64,000 bases of DNA, taken from the NCBI RefSeq assembly GCF_040365005.1, contig NZ_BAABWV010000001.1, positions 513,072-577,071 of the forward strand, given 5' to 3'. This DNA is from Antarcticimicrobium sp040365005 (GTDB lineage Bacteria; Pseudomonadota; Alphaproteobacteria; Rhodobacterales; Rhodobacteraceae). Position numbers and translations under genes: made by a program. Of the stretch, positions 50,832 through 59,264 are shown piece by piece. The notes under the pieces were generated by a model. That model did no database searches. It had not been told where the DNA came from and saw only the letters and a list, made by a program, of their open reading frames with translations. Each line of letters starts with the position of its first letter. Position 1 is the first letter of the stretch.

Positions 50832-52436
50832 TCAGCCGCGCGGGGCCAGCACCTCGGCGATCTCTGCCAGCGCGGAGGAGGCCGATGCGGCGACAGAGAC
50901 GTTCACGAACCCGTTGTTGCCATCCACATCCGCGAAAAAATCGGTCTGCAGTTCGCTCTGATACTCGGCCAGAACGCTGCGCGCGGCCTCTTTGCGGGCC
51001 TCGCGTTCTGGCCCCTGCGGGGCGTTCACCACCTCGTCCAACCGGTCGATCAGACGGGTGTCCAATGCCTTGAGGTAATCGTCCAGATCCCCGACCATGT
51101 CGGCCAGGTCGGCCAGCCCCGGTTCCGATTTGCAGGCCGTCGCGATCGCGGTCTTGAGCTTGTCCAACTCGGCGTGCATCGTTTCCCGCGTCTTTTCCCA
51201 TTTCAACCGGCTGACGGCAAAGGGCTGCACGTCCTCGCCAACCTCGGGGCCGGAGGTTCCGGCGGCGTTTCCCGCCGCCTCGTCGAGCATTTTCTGCAAC
51301 CCCGGCAGAGTCTTGAGCGCTGCCGCATACCCCTCTGGCGTGGCCTCGCTGGCGCTGCCCTCGGCGTAGTTCAGACGCATCTCGAAGGTGTCCTGAACCG
51401 CCTGCGAGGCGAAGCGCTGCTCCGCGATCGCCGCCTCCGCCCGGGGCTTCAGCGCGGCATGGGCGGCCTCCCACTCGGCCTGCACGTCTAGGGCCTCGCC
51501 CTGCGGCGGCTCCGGCACTGCCTCTGGGGACGGCGGGGCGGCCTGCGCACTCAGCGTGTCAATCGCCTGGCGGACCTTGGCCACCCCCTGCGCGGCGCGG
51601 GCCAGCTCGCCGGCCTTGACCAGCGCGCCAAGCTGCTGGATCGGCTTGACCACCTTGGCCTTGAACGGATCGGGCAGCTTCTGCGCATCCTGCGCCAGCG
51701 CGCGGATATCGGCGGTCACAGCCCCCGCGTCCGGCGCCTCGCCGCGATCCTGCGGCGGTTCTGCGGCTGCGGGTTGGGCGGCCACCCGGGCCAGGACCCC
51801 GTCGATCTGGTCCATCACCGCCGCCGCCCCGGCAAGGTTCTGCGCCTTGATGTCGACAACCACCTTTTTCAGCGCCTGTGTCAGCGTGTCCGCGACCGGT
51901 TTGGGCGCGGCGGCGATCCGGGGCTGCGCCGCCTTGATCCGCGCCAACAGCGCGGCGGCATCAGGGACATCCGGTTGCGGGGCCGGTTGCGCGTCCAGAT
52001 CTGCGGCCCCGGCGTCGGCCTGCTCCTGCGGCGCATCGCCGGCCTCCCCGTCGTCCTCGAACAGCTCGGCATCGTCCGGCAGATCCTCGATATCGGCCTC
52101 CAGCACATTGCCGTCGGCATCGAGGATCTCGACGTTCAGCGTGATCTTGTTCGCCTTGAGGAATTTCTTCAGCCGCTTGGCCATGGTCGGCACCACGACC
52201 TCGCAGGTCAGCTGCATCACCCGGCCTTCAACCTTGCAACTGCCGAACGCCGCCTTGGTCCCTGCCCCTTCGCTCTTGGCGACCTTGCCCAGCACCGCCG
52301 CAGGACGCCGCCGATGCAGGGCAAAGTAATGATCGTCGTCGGATTTTCCGGGGTTGAAGGCGAACGGCAGCGGCTGCTTGCGCGACAGCTTGACCATCTT
52401 CTTCAACTCCGGGCCTTCAAGAGCAAACTCGGACAT
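50832..52436 (-). CDS. Uncharacterised 534-residue protein: globular N-domain plus helical repeats
   Basis: Not recognised. Residues 1-125 form a compact-looking domain beginning 'MSEFALEGPELKKMVKLSRK' and including 'PLPFAFNPGKSDDDHYFALH' and 'MAKRLKKFLKANKITLNVEI'. An acidic, Pro/Gln/Ala-rich linker follows (about 125-160). Then come two similar helical units of about 60 residues (160-220 and 238-297), each ending in a pattern like 'IKAQNLAGAAAVMDQIDGV' or 'VKAGELARAAQGVAKVRQAI', and a looser third (about 316-390). The C-terminal 130 residues are helical. No signal peptide. First gene of the operon and divergent from the histidine kinase. Confidence 0.72.
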   Translation of the reverse strand: MSEFALEGPELKKMVKLSRKQPLPFAFNPGKSDDDHYFALHRRRPAAVLGKVAKSEGAGTKAAFGSCKVEGRVMQLTCEVVVPTMAKRLKKFLKANKITLNVEILDADGNVLEADIEDLPDDAELFEDDGEAGDAPQEQADAGAADLDAQPAPQPDVPDAAALLARIKAAQPRIAAAPKPVADTLTQALKKVVVDIKAQNLAGAAAVMDQIDGVLARVAAQPAAAEPPQDRGEAPDAGAVTADIRALAQDAQKLPDPFKAKVVKPIQQLGALVKAGELARAAQGVAKVRQAIDTLSAQAAPPSPEAVPEPPQGEALDVQAEWEAAHAALKPRAEAAIAEQRFASQAVQDTFEMRLNYAEGSASEATPEGYAAALKTLPGLQKMLDEAAGNAAGTSGPEVGEDVQPFAVSRLKWEKTRETMHAELDKLKTAIATACKSEPGLADLADMVGDLDDYLKALDTRLIDRLDEVVNAPQGPEREARKEAARSVLAEYQSELQTDFFADVDGNNGFVNVSVAASASSALAEIAEVLAPRG

Positions 52437-52743
52437 TCGGAAATCTCAAACTACATGACCCTACGTCAGGCTAGCGGCAAAAATGCACCCTGCATAGACG
52501 TTTGACACGGGATCGGCCCGGTCACGTTTTTCCGGGCGGCTGCGGCGACCACCCGAAGGTTCCCCAGTATTGCCTTTTTTTGACCACCTTCGACCGTCAC
52601 AAGCCGAAATACTGGTTAAAGAGTTTAAACCACCTTTGGTTTCTATCGATTGGAAATGATGACGATGCTGATATGAACCAACCTGCACACCGCACCGGCA
52701 AAGCCACGAGGGACAAACGGGATACTGCGATGAGGGCTGCGAC
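52437..52743. other. Divergent intergenic region of the unknown operon and the histidine kinase
   Basis: 307 bp. A TTGACA hexamer occurs on the plus strand near 52502-52507; no convincing -10 follows. The segment 52575-52690 is less GC-rich than its surroundings. A 24-codon frame ending in the kinase ATG (ATGA overlap) was noted but has no clear ribosome site. Confidence 0.45.
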
Positions 52744-54570
52744 ATGACCTGCCTTGCGCGTTTGGAACTGACCGTGGTGCCCGCCACGGTCGCGGCCCTG
52801 TGGCTGCTCGGCGCGCTCGTTCTTGTCTGGGTCGTCCGGAACCATCGCTTTGCCGGCAAGCGCTCTTTCATCGTGGCCTTCACCGCCATGCTCTGGTGGC
52901 TGGCCGCGGTCACGCTCGAACTGGCTTCGCAGGGGCTGGCGTGCAAGGTCACCTGGGCGCTGGCGGCCTGGCCCGCGATCATGCTGATGCCGATGGCATG
53001 GGCGTTCTTCGTTTTCGATTACACGATGAACATCCGGCCGGGATCCAAGCCGCTCCGCCGCCTGGGCTTTGTGAGCCTTCCGACCGCAGCGGGCCTCATT
53101 GCGCTGACCAATCCCTGGCACCACCTGCTCTACGGCACCGGCACAAGGCTGGTGACCGAAGGCACCCAGACCTTCGTCGTTTTCCATCACGGCCCGCTGT
53201 TTTACGCGATCGCCTCCTGGCTCTACATCTTCGCGGCAAGCGCCGTGGGCTTTCTCGCCTATGCCTTCGTGAAGGCCGAGAAGAACATCAGGCCATTCCT
53301 GGCGATCCTGATCCTCATCACCCTCGCCCCGCTGGCCGCCAACGTGGCCTATATCTACTGGGGGTTCACCATTTTCGGGTTCGACCCGACCTCCTTCATG
53401 TTCACCGGCGTTCTGATCGCCTTCAGCTGGCTGCTGGCGAACAACCGGCTGATGGACACCGAGGCCCTGGGGCGCGACCTGCTGTTCTACGCCACCCATG
53501 ACCCGGTGATCGTCATGGACGCCTGCGGCCACTTCGCCGGCGCGAACCCTGCCGCGCAAGCGCTGTTCGCGGACCAGATGCCGACCCATGGCGAGGACCT
53601 CGATCGCCTCGACAAGATCGGCCCGATCCTGGCCCACCTGGCGGAGACCGGCGACCTCGAGAGCCCCGACCCGGTGTCCTTCGGAGAGCGGATCTATGAT
53701 GTGCGTGCCCTTCCGATCGCCAGCCCGATCCAGACCAAAAGCAACCTGATGGGCTGGTCGGTGTCGCTGGTCGACATCACCGAACGGGAACACTCGGCCG
53801 AGGCGCTGCGCGATGCCCTGGTGCGCGCCGAGGCGGCCAACCACGCCAAGAGCGAATTTCTCGCCGTCATCAGCCACGAGTTGCGCACCCCCCTCACCTC
53901 GGTCAAGGGCGGGCTCGACCTGGCCCTTTCCGGCGTCGCGGGCGAGATCAGCGATCCGATCCGGAAACTCCTGACCATCGCCGGAAAGAACAGCGTCCGG
54001 TTGTCGCGTCTCATCGACGACATTCTCGATCTGCAAAAGCTGGACCTGAACGAGATGGCCCTCGATTTCCAGGATGTCGACCCCACCGACTTCCTGCGCG
54101 AGACCGTGCAGGAGCTTGAGGCCCACGCCAATGAGGCCGATGTCCGGCTCACCGTCGACTCCGACGACGAACCCCGGCGGGTGAATATCGATCCCTTCAG
54201 AATGAAGCAGGTGGTCGGAAACGTGCTGTCGAACGCGGTGAAATTCTCCCCCAAGGACGGGGTTGTCGAATGCGCGATCGTCGAACGCGGCACCAGCGTC
54301 CGCATGACGATCCGGGATCACGGCCTCGGCATCCCCGAGGGCTCCGAGGACAAGGTCTTTGGCCGCTTCAACCAGGTCGACGGCTCCTCGACCCGGGCCT
54401 CGGGCGGCTCCGGCCTGGGGATGCACATCGCCAAGCTGCTGGTCGAACGCATGGGCGGCTCCATCTCCTATGAAAGCCGCCTTGGCGAGGGCACCACCTT
54501 TTTCGTCGACATCCCGCTGCTGCCGCTGGCCGGCTGCGACCAGGAACCGGCCCGCAGACTGGCCTCCTAA
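52744..54570 (+). CDS. Orphan hybrid-free sensor histidine kinase with 7TM N-terminus and PAS domain
   Basis: 608 residues. Seven hydrophobic segments within 1-235 (7TM histidine-kinase N-terminal type, e.g. 'LWLLGALVLVWVV', 'PLFYAIASWLYIFAASAVGF'), a PAS-like domain (about 240-350, 'DPVIVMDACGHFAGANPAAQ'), HisKA with phospho-acceptor His378 in 'EFLAVISHELRTPLTSVKGG', and an HATPase domain with N-box 'VLSNAVKFSP', 'DHGLGIPEGSEDKVFGRFNQ' and 'GSGLGMHIAKLLVERMGG'. No receiver domain and no response regulator gene nearby. Divergent from the three-gene unknown operon, which it might sense for or regulate through an unlinked regulator. Confidence 0.9.
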   Translation: MTCLARLELTVVPATVAALWLLGALVLVWVVRNHRFAGKRSFIVAFTAMLWWLAAVTLELASQGLACKVTWALAAWPAIMLMPMAWAFFVFDYTMNIRPGSKPLRRLGFVSLPTAAGLIALTNPWHHLLYGTGTRLVTEGTQTFVVFHHGPLFYAIASWLYIFAASAVGFLAYAFVKAEKNIRPFLAILILITLAPLAANVAYIYWGFTIFGFDPTSFMFTGVLIAFSWLLANNRLMDTEALGRDLLFYATHDPVIVMDACGHFAGANPAAQALFADQMPTHGEDLDRLDKIGPILAHLAETGDLESPDPVSFGERIYDVRALPIASPIQTKSNLMGWSVSLVDITEREHSAEALRDALVRAEAANHAKSEFLAVISHELRTPLTSVKGGLDLALSGVAGEISDPIRKLLTIAGKNSVRLSRLIDDILDLQKLDLNEMALDFQDVDPTDFLRETVQELEAHANEADVRLTVDSDDEPRRVNIDPFRMKQVVGNVLSNAVKFSPKDGVVECAIVERGTSVRMTIRDHGLGIPEGSEDKVFGRFNQVDGSSTRASGGSGLGMHIAKLLVERMGGSISYESRLGEGTTFFVDIPLLPLAGCDQEPARRLAS

Positions 54571-54615
54571 CGGGGTCAGCCTGTCGTAAACAGGTCAGCG
54601 CGGCGGCCCGAACGC

Positions 54616-55470
54616 CTAGGCGCCCAGCGCGCGCACCCTCTGCCGCTGCGCGCCCAGCCCCTCGACCCCCAGCGTCACCACGTCGCCCTCGTTCAGCCAG
54701 ACCGGCGGCACCTTGCCCATGCCCACCCCCGGCGGCGTGCCGGTACAGATCAGGTCGCCCGGTTCCAGCCGGGTGAACTCGGACAGGTAGCTGACGATGG
54801 TCGCCACGTCGAAGATCATCGTGCCGGTATTGCCGGTCTGCATCCGGGTGCCGTTGACCTCCAGCCACATGTCCAGCGCCTGCACGTCGGCGATCTCGTC
54901 CGGCGTGACCAGAAAGGGACCGGTCGGGCAGAAGTTGGGAAAGCTCTTGCCCTTGACCCACTGGCCGCCCCGGTCGATCTGCCAGGCCCGTTCCGAGACG
55001 TCGTTGACCACGACGAAACCGGCGACATGCTCCATCGCCGCGTCCCTGGTGATATTCAGCGCCGGCTTGCCGATCACGATGCCCAGTTCGACCTCCCAAT
55101 CCAGCTTCGTCATCTTGGGCGATTTCAGGATGTCGTCATCGGGCCCGCAATAGGTGACGCCCGACTTGGCAAACAGGATCGGCTCTTTCGGCACCGGCAT
55201 GCCCGCCTCCGCCGCGTGGTCGGAATAGTTCAGCCCGATGCACCAGATGTTGCGCGGCTGCGCCACCGGCGCGGCCCGCCGTTTGCCCGCGACATCGACC
55301 ACCGGCAGCGTCGCCGGGTCCACCGCCGCGAGACGGCCCAAAAGCTCGGGCGACAGCGTCTCCGGTCCGAAATCCCCGACCACGGCAGAGACATCCCGCG
55401 CCACGCCATCGGCATCCATCAGACAGGGAATCTTGCGACCGTTCCGGTCGCCATATCGCGAAAGCTTCAT
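54616..55470 (-). CDS. Fumarylacetoacetate hydrolase-family enzyme
   Basis: 284 residues. The FAH metal site is visible: 'KLDWEVELGIVIGKPA' (Glu-x-Glu), the Asp in 'GFVVVNDVSERAWQ' and the Lys in 'WVKGKSFPNFCPTGPFL'. 'IWCIGLNYSDHAAEAGMPVP' is typical of the sugar-acid/2-keto-diketo hydrolase branch (2,4-diketo-3-deoxy acid hydrolases and relatives). Exact substrate unknown. It lies 30 bp downstream of the transketolase-like gene on the same strand, so the two may form an operon. Confidence 0.85.
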   Translation of the reverse strand: MKLSRYGDRNGRKIPCLMDADGVARDVSAVVGDFGPETLSPELLGRLAAVDPATLPVVDVAGKRRAAPVAQPRNIWCIGLNYSDHAAEAGMPVPKEPILFAKSGVTYCGPDDDILKSPKMTKLDWEVELGIVIGKPALNITRDAAMEHVAGFVVVNDVSERAWQIDRGGQWVKGKSFPNFCPTGPFLVTPDEIADVQALDMWLEVNGTRMQTGNTGTMIFDVATIVSYLSEFTRLEPGDLICTGTPPGVGMGKVPPVWLNEGDVVTLGVEGLGAQRQRVRALGA

Positions 55471-55500
55471 GCGGGGGTCTCCTCTCGCCCGGCGGGCGTC

Positions 55501-57882
55501 TTACCTGATGGCCGGACCATGCGTCAGACGGCTGATCGAGTCCAGAAGGGCGGTCCGGTCGATGCGGAAGTGACGGTAAAGATCCCCGATCGACCCGGTC
55601 TGCCCGAAATGCTCGACCCCGTGCGCGATGGTGCGATGCCCGGCGACCGAGCCGAGCCAGGACAGGGTGGCGGGATGACCGTCCAGCACGGTGACAAGGC
55701 TGCATGTCGCCGGCAATTCAGCGAACAAGCGCTCCACATGGCTGACCGCGCCACTGTTGCCCCGCGCGCGTTCCCGCTGTGCGGCGGTCCACCCGGCATT
55801 GAGCCGATCCGCCGAGGTCACCGCCAGAACGCCGATATCCCGCCGGTGTTCCCCGGCGAGACCCGCCGCCGCGATGGCCTCGTCCGCGACCGCCCCCTGA
55901 TAGGCGATGACGACGCTGCAATTCGGCCCCGGCTTGCGCAGCCAATAGGCCCCGTCGATGGCCCCCTGCCGAAACGCGTCATCGACACGCTTGCCCGGCT
56001 GCTCCAGCGGCTTGGTCGAAAGCCGCAGGTACACCGCCCCGCCGGTCTCGTCGCGCAGCCATGTCCGCTCGTCCAGATCGCCTGCGCCCTCGCGCTGCAT
56101 GTAGTCGAAGCCCCACTCCATGATCACCGCCAACTCGTCGGCGAACCCCGGCTCAAAGGCGGCAAGCCCGTCCTGCGCCATCCCGATCAGCGGCGTGCCG
56201 ATGGATTGGTGCGCCCCGCCCTCCGGCGCCAGCGTCACCCCAGAGGGGGTGCCCACGATCATGAACCGCGCGTCCTGGTAACAGGCGTAGTTCAGCGCAT
56301 CGAGCCCGCGCGCGACAAAGGGGTCATAGACCGTGCCGATCGGGAACAGCCGCTTGCCGAACAGCGAATGCGACAGCCCCGCAGCCCCCAGCAGCAGGAA
56401 CAGGTTCATCTCGGCGATGCCCAGCTCGATATGCTGGCCCAGCGGCGTGAACTCCCATTTCGCGGTCGAGGGGATGCGATGCTCGATAAAGGCATCGGCC
56501 TGACCGGTGCGGGCAAACAGCTTGCGCCGGTTCACCCAGGGGCCGAGGTTGGTCGTTCCGGTCACATCCGGCGACATGGTCAGGATCCGCGCCGCCAGGT
56601 CGCTGTCGCCCTTGCTCAGATCATCGAGGATCTTGCCAAAGGCCATCTGCGTCGAGATCTCGCGCGAGGTGTCCACCGCGACCGCCGGCACTGTCAGCCG
56701 GTCATCACGATAGCGCCGGCGCCCCTTGGCGAAAAAGGGAACACCGGCGAGAAAACCCTTGAACCCCTCGGGATCATCGACGGTGGCCAGCGGCGCCCAC
56801 TCCTCGCCCTTTGGCACGCCCATGTGCGCTTGCCACTGGGCGAACTGGGTGGAGTTCATCAGCCCGCCGTGGTTGTCCTTGTGCCCCGCGATCGGCGTGC
56901 CCCAGCCCTTGACCGTATAGGCCAGGAAACAGGTCGGGCGGTCATGGTCGATGGCGGCGAAACTCTCGGCCATGGTCTCGACGCAGTTGCCGCCCAGGTT
57001 CTCCATCAGCGCCGCCAGTTCCGCATCGCTGCGCCGCTCGATCAGCGCGGTCACCTCGCCCTGGTCGCCCAGGTCGTCAAGCAGCCGCTTGCGCCAGACC
57101 GCGCCGCCGCGAAACGTCAGCGCCGAATATTCCTGGTTCGGACAGGCATCGATCCAGTCGCGCAACCTGTCACCGCCCGGCTCCTGAAAGGCGGCGCGCT
57201 GCAACACACCGTGCTTGACCTTGACCACGTCCCAGCCAAAGGCGTCAAAGATCTTCTCGATCCGCCCGAACAGCCCCTCGCGCACGATCCCGTCCAGCGA
57301 TTGACGGTTATAGTCGATGATCCACCAGGTGTTGCGCAGGTCGTTCTTCCACCCCTCCTGCAACGCCTCGTAAATGTTGCCCTCGTCCAGCTCCGCATCG
57401 CCGACCAGCGCCACCATGCGCCCCATCGGCGCCCCCGCGCCCCAGCTTTTCGCCGCGATGTAATCCTGCACCAGAGAGGCGAAAGAGGTGATCGCCACCC
57501 CCAGCCCCACCGACCCTGTCGAGAAATCGACATCGTCGATGTCCTTGGTTCGGCTGGGATAGCTTTGCACCCCGCCATAGCCGCGAAAGTTTTCCATGCG
57601 CTCGCGGTCAAGGTTCCCCATCAGGTATTGCATCGCGTGAAAGATCGGCGAGGCATGCGGCTTGACCGCAACCCGGTCCTCGGGGCGCAGTGCCGAGAAA
57701 TACAGCGCCGTCATGATCGACACCATCGAGGCCGACGACGCCTGGTGACCGCCCACCTTGATGCCGTCCACCTTGGGGCGGATGTGGTTGGCATGGTGGA
57801 TCATCCAGTGCGACAGCCACAACAGGCGCTGCTCGACGGTCTTGAGATGTTCGGACTTGCGATGCTCGGGGGTGCTGGGCAT
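55501..57882 (-). CDS. Homodimeric AceE/MdeB-like 2-oxoacid dehydrogenase E1 (transketolase family)
   Basis: 793 residues. The TPP motif is 'MVALVGDAELDEGNIYEALQ' through 'IIDYNRQSLDG'; the N-terminal 'GIKVGGHQASSASMVSIMTA' and the middle 'HIELGIAEMNLFLLLGAAGL' (with the activating Glu) match homodimeric E1 proteins, slightly shorter than E. coli AceE (887). MdeB, the 2-oxobutyrate E1 of methionine catabolism in pseudomonads, has this form and is controlled by the divergent Lrp-type MdeR; the same arrangement is seen here. No E2/E3 genes are adjacent. ATG at 57882 has AAGGAG 6 bases upstream. Confidence 0.85.
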   Translation of the reverse strand: MPSTPEHRKSEHLKTVEQRLLWLSHWMIHHANHIRPKVDGIKVGGHQASSASMVSIMTALYFSALRPEDRVAVKPHASPIFHAMQYLMGNLDRERMENFRGYGGVQSYPSRTKDIDDVDFSTGSVGLGVAITSFASLVQDYIAAKSWGAGAPMGRMVALVGDAELDEGNIYEALQEGWKNDLRNTWWIIDYNRQSLDGIVREGLFGRIEKIFDAFGWDVVKVKHGVLQRAAFQEPGGDRLRDWIDACPNQEYSALTFRGGAVWRKRLLDDLGDQGEVTALIERRSDAELAALMENLGGNCVETMAESFAAIDHDRPTCFLAYTVKGWGTPIAGHKDNHGGLMNSTQFAQWQAHMGVPKGEEWAPLATVDDPEGFKGFLAGVPFFAKGRRRYRDDRLTVPAVAVDTSREISTQMAFGKILDDLSKGDSDLAARILTMSPDVTGTTNLGPWVNRRKLFARTGQADAFIEHRIPSTAKWEFTPLGQHIELGIAEMNLFLLLGAAGLSHSLFGKRLFPIGTVYDPFVARGLDALNYACYQDARFMIVGTPSGVTLAPEGGAHQSIGTPLIGMAQDGLAAFEPGFADELAVIMEWGFDYMQREGAGDLDERTWLRDETGGAVYLRLSTKPLEQPGKRVDDAFRQGAIDGAYWLRKPGPNCSVVIAYQGAVADEAIAAAGLAGEHRRDIGVLAVTSADRLNAGWTAAQRERARGNSGAVSHVERLFAELPATCSLVTVLDGHPATLSWLGSVAGHRTIAHGVEHFGQTGSIGDLYRHFRIDRTALLDSISRLTHGPAIR

Positions 57883-57907
57883 TTTCTTCTCCTTTGCGCC
57901 GGTATAC

Positions 57908-57923
57908 ACCCGAGCTTGCGGGT
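57908..57923. promoter_or_regulatory. Candidate Lrp-type operator between the E1-like gene and lrp
   Basis: ACCCG-N6-CGGGT inverted repeat in the 126-bp divergent region, 25 bp upstream of the E1-like ATG. Short arms, so only suggestive. Confidence 0.35.
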
Positions 57924-58008
57924 ATTATCGTCCTTCTTGCCGCCTGTTCCCCGCAGCCGCGACGGATTCAGGCGCCAAACCCGTGAACGGCGAAGGAAAC
58001 CGGCCCCC

Positions 58009-58473
58009 ATGCCCGACCAGTTGGACGACATCGACTGCAAGATCCTGCAAGAGCTTCAGGCCGACGCCCGCCTGACCCATCAGGAGCTCAGCGACCGGAT
58101 CGGCCTCTCCCCCTCGCCCTGCGCCCGGCGCATCCGCAAGTTGGAAACCGGGGGCTATATCACCGGCTACAGCGCCCGGATCGACGAGGCCAAGCTGGGG
58201 TTCGGCTTCAACGTCTTCATCTCGGTCCGCCTCGACCAGCAGGTCGACGACCGCCTCGGCGCCTTTGAGAAAGAGGTGCGGCTCTGCCCCGAGATCGTCG
58301 ATTGCTGGCTGATGACCGGCAGCTTCGACTACCTCCTGCGCGTCGCCGTCAGCGACCTGGAAGAATTCGAGCGTTTTCTCACCCAGCGCCTGACGAAACT
58401 GCCCGGTGTCGCCTCGCTGGAATCCTCGATCCCGATTCGCCGGGTCAAGTACCTGCCGGCGCGGCTGCGCTGA
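58009..58473 (+). CDS. Lrp/AsnC-family regulator, divergent from the E1-like gene
   Basis: 154 residues. HTH region 'LQELQADARLTHQELSDRIG' and 'LSPSPCARRIRKLETGGYIT', RAM domain 'EIVDCWLMTGSFDYLLRVAV'. ATG at 58009 follows GAAGGAAAC; the frame is open far upstream but only as antisense to the neighbouring genes. By analogy with MdeR it probably activates the divergent dehydrogenase in response to an amino acid. Its 3' end overlaps the TetR gene tail by 29 bp. Confidence 0.92.
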   Translation: MPDQLDDIDCKILQELQADARLTHQELSDRIGLSPSPCARRIRKLETGGYITGYSARIDEAKLGFGFNVFISVRLDQQVDDRLGAFEKEVRLCPEIVDCWLMTGSFDYLLRVAVSDLEEFERFLTQRLTKLPGVASLESSIPIRRVKYLPARLR

Positions 58474-59122
58474 GCGGCACGCGGGTCACCCCCCGCAGGA
58501 AAACCTCGATCGCCAGGTCCACCCGCGCGGTCATCGTGGCCTCGTCCGGCAACCGCCTGGGATCGAGCAGCGATTCCATCGGCCAGGGGCGCAACATGTC
58601 GAACAGCAGTGCGGCGGCGGCGGGCAGATCGTCGATCTCCACCTCGCCCCGCGCGCAGCCGCGTTCCAACTCCTCGGCCAGAAGGCAGCGATAGACGTCG
58701 CTGGTCCGCTCCAGCATCGAGCAGGCGACACCGGAGGTGGCCGGGCATTCCGACACGAAGCCGCGCAGGATCTCCAGCGGCAGGTCGAATCCGCCCTTGC
58801 CCAGATCCGGCGGCAGCATCAGCCGCAACCGCTCGGCCAAGGGTCGCGACCGCGCCGACGCTGGAACCGGGCGGATGAACCCGCCGCCGTATTGCTCCAC
58901 ATAGGCCTGCAACAGCGCCGCGCGGCTGGGAAACAGGGTGTAGATGGTGCGCTTGGACATGCCCGCGCGACAGGCCAGCGCATCCATGCTGGCGCCCTCC
59001 AGCCCGTTTTCGCGATAGACTGCCTCGAGCGCGGCGAATATCTGCGCCTGCCGCTTCTCCGGCGTCAGAACCGCAGGCCGCCCACGCCGGGGTGCAACTG
59101 GTTTTCTCTTCGCCTTGCCCAT
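58445..59122 (-). CDS. TetR-family regulator of the RND efflux genes
   Basis: About 225 residues from the ATG at 59122 ('MGKAKRKPVAPRRGRP'). HTH 'ASMDALACRAGMSKRTIYTL' followed by 'FPSRAALLQAYVEQYGG', then a helical ligand domain. An ATG at 59185 would be only about 9 bases from a perfect TATAAT, so the later start is preferred; the longer form (246 residues) cannot be excluded. Divergent from the RND pair, whose promoter it most likely represses through the palindrome at 59200-59215. Confidence 0.82.
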   Translation of the reverse strand: MGKAKRKPVAPRRGRPAVLTPEKRQAQIFAALEAVYRENGLEGASMDALACRAGMSKRTIYTLFPSRAALLQAYVEQYGGGFIRPVPASARSRPLAERLRLMLPPDLGKGGFDLPLEILRGFVSECPATSGVACSMLERTSDVYRCLLAEELERGCARGEVEIDDLPAAAALLFDMLRPWPMESLLDPRRLPDEATMTARVDLAIEVFLRGVTRVPLSAAAPAGT

Positions 59123-59171
59123 GCCGGTTCCGTCGTTCACGCCGGCGTGAACGGATCCGGTTAAAGACCCC

Positions 59172-59215
59172 TTGTCATCCGACATTGTCGCTGATTATAG
59201 AAACGCTTTAGTTTC
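59172..59215. promoter_or_regulatory. Overlapping divergent promoters with a TetR operator
   Basis: GAAAC-N6-GTTTC (59200-59215) is a palindrome. Minus strand: TATAAT (59199-59194) serves tetR, with the palindrome directly upstream between -10 and -35. Plus strand: TTGTCA (59172-59177), 18-bp spacer, TATAGA (59196-59201) could serve the efflux genes, with the palindrome at the start site. One bound repressor would block both. Confidence 0.55.
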
Positions 59216-59264
59216 CTAAGCCAATCCCGCCACCATGCCAATCCTCTTTTCCGAAAGGCCCGTC

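Noticed and set aside
52674..52747. 24-codon frame overlapping the histidine kinase start, possible leader peptide
   Set aside because: No ribosome site, no attenuation hairpin and no amino-acid bias.
55027..58473. A continuous 1148-codon plus-strand frame across the FAH and E1-like genes
   Set aside because: Only the last 154 codons (Lrp) look like protein. The rest is antisense to two well supported genes and is an effect of high GC on stop-codon frequency.
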